A stretch of DNA of 64,000 nt, taken from positions 682,316 to 746,315 of the forward strand of contig UESW01004378.1 of the NCBI GenBank assembly GCA_900491605.1, given 5' to 3'. The notes under the pieces were generated by a model. The model ran no database searches, was not told where the DNA came from, and saw nothing but the letters and a program-made list of their open reading frames with translations. Source of the stretch: Calamus simplicifolius (Eukaryota; Streptophyta; Magnoliopsida; Arecales; Arecaceae). Within the stretch, counting starts at the first letter, position 1. Every line of letters starts with the position of its first letter. The translations under genes were made by a program, and so were the position numbers. Of the stretch, positions 60,501 to 64,000 are shown piece after piece.

Positions 60501-61797
60501 CCGGCACCTCCAAGACCGGCACCTCCAAGGCCGGCACCTCGAAGACCGGCACCACCATGACCGACACCTCCAAGGTCGGCACCTTCAAGACCGGCACCTC
60601 CAAGGCCGCCACCTCGAAGACCGGCACCTCGAAGACCGGCACCACCAAGGCCGGCACCTCCAAGACCGGCACCACCAAGACTGGCACTTCCAAGGCCGGC
60701 ACCTCGAAGACCGGCACCACCAAGGCCGGCACCTCCAAGATCGGCACCTTCAAGGCCGGCACCTCCAAGATCGGCACCTCCAAGGCCACCACCTCGAAGA
60801 CCGGCACCTCGAAGACCGGCACCACCAAGGCCGGCCCCTCCAAGGCCGGCACCTCCAAGACCAGCACCTTCAAGCCGGCACCTCCAAGCTGCCAAGCTTC
60901 CTCGCCGTTAACAGTGTCATGCAAGTAAACATAGCCTTGTACGTGAACAGTGCCATGCAAGCCCACCCAAGGACGTGAGCAGGGCCACGCAAGCACTCTA
61001 TACTCGACACTACGAGGGACAGCTGGCTTTAACTCAACATCATTCTTCTCCCCCCAACGGCTGTACTTTGGGACCCGCATGACCCACGAGACGAGAAATC
61101 GCGAGTCCAACGTCACACGGTCCGGCGCATTCCGCCCATCTCGGTCTCAGCATCGGTCTCGGCGTTGGCCTCGGCGGCAGAGACCGACAAGCGTCCGCTT
61201 GCTGCAAGGAATTCCACATGACTTTTCCAAGATCACGAATGGTCACCGAATATGATGAGCCGGCAACTTCTAAGGTCGCGGACGGTTTCCAAAAGGTCAA
61301 GAGGCATATTTATGACACGTTATTACTCGGCTGTTACCAGCGAAGTGTAAGAGGGACCCCGGAACAGGTATATAAAGATCTCAATCCCCCAACGTGGAGG
61401 GAGGAGGAAGAAAACTCAATCTTTACTCTTTTATTAACAAAAATTCAACTGTTCTACAAATCATTAACTTGGGCATCGGAGGGTCTCCACCGGAATCATC
61501 GGTCCGGGACTTTTCTTGCAAGCCCCTGGAAGGAGACGGCGACCCTTCTATATCCTCGAAGGTCTGCAAAGATCTCAGCCCACCCGGCGCTCATCAACCG
61601 TGATTTGGCAGCAACAAAACCTGATTCCAATTTTGTATGGATCACTGAGATTGCTTGTTTTGCAGATCGATGCTGATGGTGTTACGAGGAACTTCTACCC
61701 TGGTGACTCTCTTCCTTTGTGGCATGAAGAGCTGGAGCCCCAGAATTCCCTGCTCGATATCCTCTCCTCCAGCAGTGCTGAGCCAATGAGCACATGA
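48586..61797 (+). CDS. PBA1: 20S proteasome subunit beta type-6, last four exons only (5' truncated)
   Basis: Exons: 48586-48697, 50729-50802, 51451-51525, 61666-61797 (TGA). All use GT-AG and join in frame to 131 codons including the stop, starting NMLQMGVIVGGWDKYEGGQIY and ending SSSSAEPMST. The match to plant PBA1/beta-6, the caspase-like (post-acidic) catalytic subunit of the 20S core, is strong along the whole piece (IVGGWDKYEGG, GSGSSYLYGFFD, SLAIARDGASGGVVRT, GVTRNFYPGD, LWHEELEPQNSLLD). The first ~100 residues of the family, with the mature N-terminal catalytic Thr, are not in the window; element 2 occupies the place where they should be. There are no stops in the remaining exons. The last intron grew by element 3 (52154-61616). 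Whether the gene is expressed from elsewhere, dead, or misassembled cannot be told here. Confidence 0.9.
48698..50728 (+). other. beta-6 intron (2.0 kb)
   Basis: T-rich, non-coding, donor GTATGT and acceptor ATAACAG. No transposon recognised. Confidence 0.85.
50803..51450 (+). other. beta-6 intron (648 bp)
   Basis: T-rich, donor GTATGT and acceptor TGCAATGCAG. Nothing else seen. Confidence 0.85.
52240..52505 (+). repeat. 64-bp tandem repeat in the 5' LTR of element 3
   Basis: Three full copies and one partial copy of a unit starting CCTCCAGCGCCGGCCTCCAG and ending CCTTGGCTACAG. The 3' LTR has a single copy at 60187-60275. Confidence 0.88.
52511..52870 (+). repeat. 15-bp minisatellite in the 5' LTR of element 3
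   Basis: About 24 copies of GGCACCTCCAAGACC and close variants (CACCAAGGCC alternating). The period is a multiple of three, so all frames give pentapeptide-like ORFs on both strands; these are not genes. Confidence 0.92.
53351..53359 (+). promoter_or_regulatory. TATA box in the 5' LTR of element 3
   Basis: TATATAAAG preceded by GAACAGG; the same site lies at 61370-61378 in the 3' LTR and the equivalent in element 1 at 8423. Probable start of the genomic transcript about 30 bp downstream. Confidence 0.7.
53586..53603 (+). other. Primer binding site of element 3
   Basis: TTTGGCGCGCCAGGAAGG right at the 5' LTR end. The TGGCGC core and position fit a Tat-lineage minus-strand primer site; I do not assign the tRNA. 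Confidence 0.7.
53759..54993 (+). pseudogene. gag: Element 3 gag, two in-frame stops
   Basis: A Gln/Leu-rich start (MSQPDRLEVLSHQVQNL, from 53759) precedes an Arg/Ser-rich stretch. From 53944 one frame stays open into pol apart from TAA at 54373-54375 and TGA at 54913-54915. Between the stops is the gag core with LDPYDGTTDPLDHLESYKVF, CVAFPATLRKAAHAWY and DVQQRSGETLKDFVTRF. Related copies have Gln and Arg at such places (my inference), so each stop could be a single C-to-T change. Confidence 0.85.
54994..57315 (+). pseudogene. pol: Element 3 pol part 1: gag C-terminus, protease, RT and RNase H, 773-codon open frame
   Basis: CRYHRDYSHDTEDC knuckle (about 55099-55140), protease VDSGSS (Asp codon 55453-55455), a linker with LRANADVFAWSAVDMPGVP, RT with KASGSWRMCVDFTDINKACP, MPFGLKNAGATYQRL and YVDD at 56557-56568, thumb, and the first RNase H (KPVYYTSKVLHDAETRYSKI). 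All RT motifs are present, so this half looks intact. The frame ends at 57313-57315 through a small indel near 57300 and continues in another frame from 57312. Confidence 0.9.
57312..58331 (+). pseudogene. pol: Element 3 pol part 2: second RNase H and integrase N-terminus
   Basis: After MKSHVLADFLVE the second (archaeal-type) RNase H shows its acids in HVDGAS (Asp about 57435), NQAEYE, TDSQ and ARADALS. Then comes the integrase zinc-binding part HEGICGSHLGGRALAYKA...CNNCQRH (about 58083-58215). The frame is lost in the run of C and G at about 58305-58315. Confidence 0.88.
58310..59124 (+). pseudogene. pol: Element 3 pol part 3: integrase core and C-terminus, two in-frame stops
   Basis: One frame holds the core with VDHFTKWIEAEAL, TLVTDNGR, the HQRFTSVGHPQTNG-like block and the C-terminal RPKTFRPGDLVLRRAE...PHTWNADNLRRYYQ stretch. 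Stops are TAA at 58483-58485 (after DNGR, where integrases usually have Q) and TAG at 58642-58644 (where W is expected). The natural stop is at 59122-59124. Confidence 0.86.
59215..59920 (+). repeat. 24-bp minisatellite downstream of element 3 pol
   Basis: About 23 copies of GCGTCGGCACTAAAGACCGG plus CTCC run from about 59215 to 59755, and three more lie at 59845-59920 after a short interruption. It sits about 90 bp after the pol stop, like the array in element 1. Frames on both strands are open because the period is a multiple of three (RLRVGTKD and SRSLVPTR peptides). Confidence 0.93.
60091..60108 (+). other. Polypurine tract of element 3
   Basis: CAGGGGCGGGGGGCATC directly before TGATACGG. 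Confidence 0.8.
60109..61616 (+). mobile_element. 3' LTR of element 3 (about 1508 bp)
   Basis: Starts TGATACGG and ends GGCAGCAACA. It matches the 5' LTR closely outside the repeats, with mostly C/T and G/A differences. TATA box at 61370-61378; conserved CTTGGGCATCGGAGGGTC at 61468-61485. It carries one copy of the 64-bp unit and a longer 15-bp array than the 5' LTR. Confidence 0.92.
60285..60885 (+). repeat. 15-bp minisatellite in the 3' LTR of element 3
   Basis: About 40 copies of GGCACCTCCAAGACC and variants, against about 24 in the 5' LTR. Confidence 0.92.
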
Positions 61798-62335
61798 GCA
61801 CATGGATCTTCAGAGCGGCTGATTTGTCCAGAATGACTGCTTTCTCATTTAAAGCCATCTTTTCTATAACCTTTGAACGACTTTGTGCCCCACTATTGGA
61901 GTTCAGATACTGGATTGCCCCTGGCTGAATTATTAATTAGATTTCACTGCACAATTGCTTGATGCCTTTTATGTTGATTAGTTGTTGAAGAATATGACTT
62001 GTCTATAATCGAGTGTAACGAATATTTTGGAGTTTATTATCATAGCATAAAGCTACTCTCAGGGAAAGCACATTCGCCTGAAGCTGTGAACCTGCGCTGT
62101 TTCGCTTATAGTTTATCTTATCATATTAGATGTCTGAAAGCATGGGCCATCAACCATAAGGTAAAATTGGAAGCCATTATAATGCTGGGGTTGAATGCTC
62201 CAATATCAAGCAGAATACTGCAACGGATATGATAACTTCGAACCTGGTTCTGGGCTCACCAAATTTATGTCACCATTGCTAGTTTATGTTAGAATGGTGC
62301 GTGGAGTTTTCATGGAAAAATGAGTTATTGGAAAC
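61798..62335 (+). other. beta-6 3' UTR and flank
   Basis: AT-rich non-coding sequence after the beta-6 stop. I cannot place the poly(A) site. No other gene seen. Confidence 0.6.
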
Positions 62336-62536
62336 TGTAATACCCGGTTCCCGGTTCATGTGAACCAGGTTCAGGCCTAATACTGTGCAGTACAACTCTT
62401 CGTTTTTGATGAGCGTTTCATTGCCCAGATCCTTAAACCGAAGCGTTTGCACCGAAGGAATAAATATGTGATGGAGGGGGGGGCTCCCTCCATCATTCTG
62501 GCATCCGTTTCCCATCAGGTAAATTCCCAGAAGCAG

Positions 62537-62576
62537 AGAGAGAGAGAGAGAGAGAGAGCCAGAGAGAGAGAAAGAG
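62537..62576 (+). repeat. GA microsatellite
   Basis: (AG)n with a few interruptions, just left of the GC-rich block. Confidence 0.9.
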
Positions 62577-63000
62577 AACCAGAGAGATCGCGAGAGAGGA
62601 AATTGGGTGCCGGCCGATCCCCTTGGTTCAGGCCCGGCGGCGTGCTCGCCACCGCGCTGGGCCTGATACTTGGCCGGCGACCCGCCGGCGCCGGGGGTGG
62701 CATCCGGCGGGGTGGTGATGGAGAGAGAGTGGAGAGAGAGGGCCAATTGGCCCTCCTCTCGCGCGGTGGTGGAACCAGCTTCCGCCGGTTGGTTCGGGCC
62801 CGGCGGCGTGCTCGCCGCCTCGCCGGGCCCGAGCGTTGGCCAGTCGCCTCCACCGGCGCCGGGCGTGCGTCCGATGGAGGTCCGGCCGGCCATGGTGGCC
62901 GGTCGTGCCGCCGGCACAGTTCCGTGCCGCGCGGAGGAGTTAGAGAGAATGAGAGAAATGAAGGAGGGAGAGAAGGTTTGGCGGCCGGCCGCGGCGGCGG

Positions 63001-63115
63001 CCGGCTCTGGCCCGGCCACCGGCGGCCGGACCGCCCTCAATTTGGCCGGCGGCCGCCGCGGCCGGCTCTGGCCCGGCCACCGGCGGCCGGGCCGCCCTCA
63101 ATTTGGCCGGCAGCG
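63001..63115 (+). repeat. 61-bp GC-rich tandem duplication
   Basis: Two copies beginning CCGGCTCTGGCCCGGCCACC, 61 bp apart (63001 and 63062), with very few differences. The surrounding 62600-62870 also holds an imperfect duplication of about 160-180 bp around CCCGGCGGCGTGCTCGCC. Confidence 0.88.
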
Positions 63116-63670
63116 GACCCGGCCGCCGGCCACGTTCCCGTCCCCTGTTCGGTGAAACAGGGGATCGGGTGATATAAGGCTGAACCGGGCCGGCTGGGCC
63201 GGCCGGTTTAGGCCTTTTGGGCCGTGCAGTGAGCCATTTTTGGGCTGGATTTTGGGCCCCGTAACGGGCTAAGATTAGCAAAATATTTATATGGCTAGAA
63301 TCTTGGTGAATTCTAGTTTCATGGGGTATTTTTACTTCCCCAATTGGGTGTGTGTAGTGGGAGATATTCGAGCCCAAAGTAGGGCCCGTGAACTAGTTTG
63401 GGTAGAAACTCTAAGGGTTTTTTAATATTCGTTGCTAATAAATTAATTGTGTAAATGACCCTGTAGGTGCTCAGACATTTGACTAGCTGATTTATACCTG
63501 TTGGATAGCGTACTGAGGTAAGTAAGCCATTATCAGTATTTAATAAATTATCATTATATGAATGTTTAAATTGTGAATTGTGACATGAAGAATTGTTATT
63601 GGCTAAATTTGTAAGTAGATGAATATTATGAATACATGGCTGTTTATGTACTATGATTTCATGTGTGGAT

Positions 63671-63758
63671 GCTATGCATGAGAGATGCAGTTATTATGCA
63701 TGAGAGATGCAGTTGCTATGCATGAGAGATGCAGTTATTATGCATGAGAGATGCCGTT
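63671..63758 (+). repeat. 22-bp tandem repeat, 4 copies
   Basis: Four copies of TATGCATGAGAGATGCAGTT plus 2 bases, nearly identical. Confidence 0.92.
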
Positions 63759-64000
63759 ATTATGACATTGATGTGATGTATTACATGCAATTGTTCAGTA
63801 GGTAATCCACTGTTTATGCAATATTGTGTTGTTATTGATATGATGAGTGCATGTGATGTGAGGTACTGTTATGTGTCGCCGCGACTCTCCTTTATCATGG
63901 CATGACCCTGTATTTCGACCCTTTCAGTAGGGGGGATGCTTTAAGGGAATGCTTGTTGGTACACTATTGGCGTGACCCTGGTATCTTGACCCTTTCAGTA

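Larger units (their letters stand above)
52154..61616 (+). mobile_element. Element 3: Tat-lineage LTR retrotransposon in the beta-6 intron, 9.46 kb
   Basis: It starts TGATACGGCC (52154) and ends GGCAGCAACA (61616). Flanks are TAACC on the left and AAACC on the right, a 4/5 match for a target duplication. Parts: 5' LTR, primer site, gag, protease, RT, RNase H, second RNase H, integrase, 24-bp minisatellite, polypurine tract, 3' LTR. It is in the same orientation as the host gene. Only a few stops and frameshifts break it. Unlike element 1 there is no antisense ORF; only about 985 bp lie between pol and the 3' LTR, mostly minisatellite. Confidence 0.92.
51526..61665 (+). other. beta-6 last intron, expanded to 10.1 kb by element 3
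   Basis: Donor GTGAGC after 51525 and acceptor TTTTGCAG before 61666. Without the retroelement the intron would be about 680 bp. Confidence 0.88.
62336..64000 (+). mobile_element. Probable start of a long gypsy-type LTR, cut by the window end
   Basis: An abrupt change at TGTAATACCCGGTTC (62336) leads into a GA-repeat, very GC-rich duplicated blocks (62600-63130) and AT-rich sequence with short repeats. TGTAATACCCGG-type starts are known for Tekay/Del-like chromovirus LTRs. Neither the LTR end nor an internal domain is in the window, so this is an inference. Confidence 0.4.

Noticed and set aside
62279..63377. Long GC-rich ORFs on both strands
   Set aside because: Pro/Ala/Gly/Arg-rich frames in a duplicated GC-rich block, in several frames at once; no recognisable domain.

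Overview
The window is plant nuclear DNA, most likely from a monocot and perhaps a palm (low-confidence guess). It has split genes with long AT-rich introns, three host genes with plant-type protein sequence, and large Ty3/gypsy retrotransposons of the Tat lineage. I recognise no bacterial, organellar or viral gene set, no rRNA or tRNA gene and no CRISPR array.

Layout. 1-8660: 3' part of a decayed Tat-lineage element (element 1): protease, reverse transcriptase, RNase H, a second RNase H, integrase, a 24-bp minisatellite, a spliced antisense ORF of the 'putative gypsy type transposon' family, a polypurine tract and the 3' LTR. 9900-20387 (minus): an auxilin-like J-domain gene in 8 exons (predicted 1415 aa). 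24727-26782: a solo LTR with a perfect 5-bp target duplication. 30340-about 43175 (minus): a two-TM CorA-like transporter gene with 8 coding exons, a disturbed start codon and repeat-filled introns. About 43560-48372: a second, deleted Tat element (element 2). 48586-61797 (plus): the last four exons of the 20S proteasome subunit beta-6 gene; the 5' exons with the catalytic threonine are absent. Its last intron holds a third, nearly full-length Tat element (element 3, 52154-61616). 62336-64000: probably the start of another long gypsy-type LTR, running off the window.

The three host genes are unrelated housekeeping functions: clathrin uncoating, ion transport and protein degradation. The link between regions is the retroelement history. 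The three Tat elements share an LTR motif near the presumed transcription start, a TG...AGCAACA LTR structure and a PPT followed by CATCTGATA or a close variant. Elements 1 and 3 also share a 24-bp minisatellite directly after pol, with an element-specific consensus. Only element 1 keeps the antisense ORF. Element 3 is the best preserved: its internal stop codons all look like C-to-T or G-to-A changes, and its two LTRs differ mainly in minisatellite copy number.

The points most worth checking are the missing 5' half of the beta-6 gene beside element 2, the TG dinucleotide that puts the CorA-like start codon out of frame, the fourfold 34-residue repeat in the auxilin-like protein, the antisense ORF of element 1, and the unequal LTRs of element 3.
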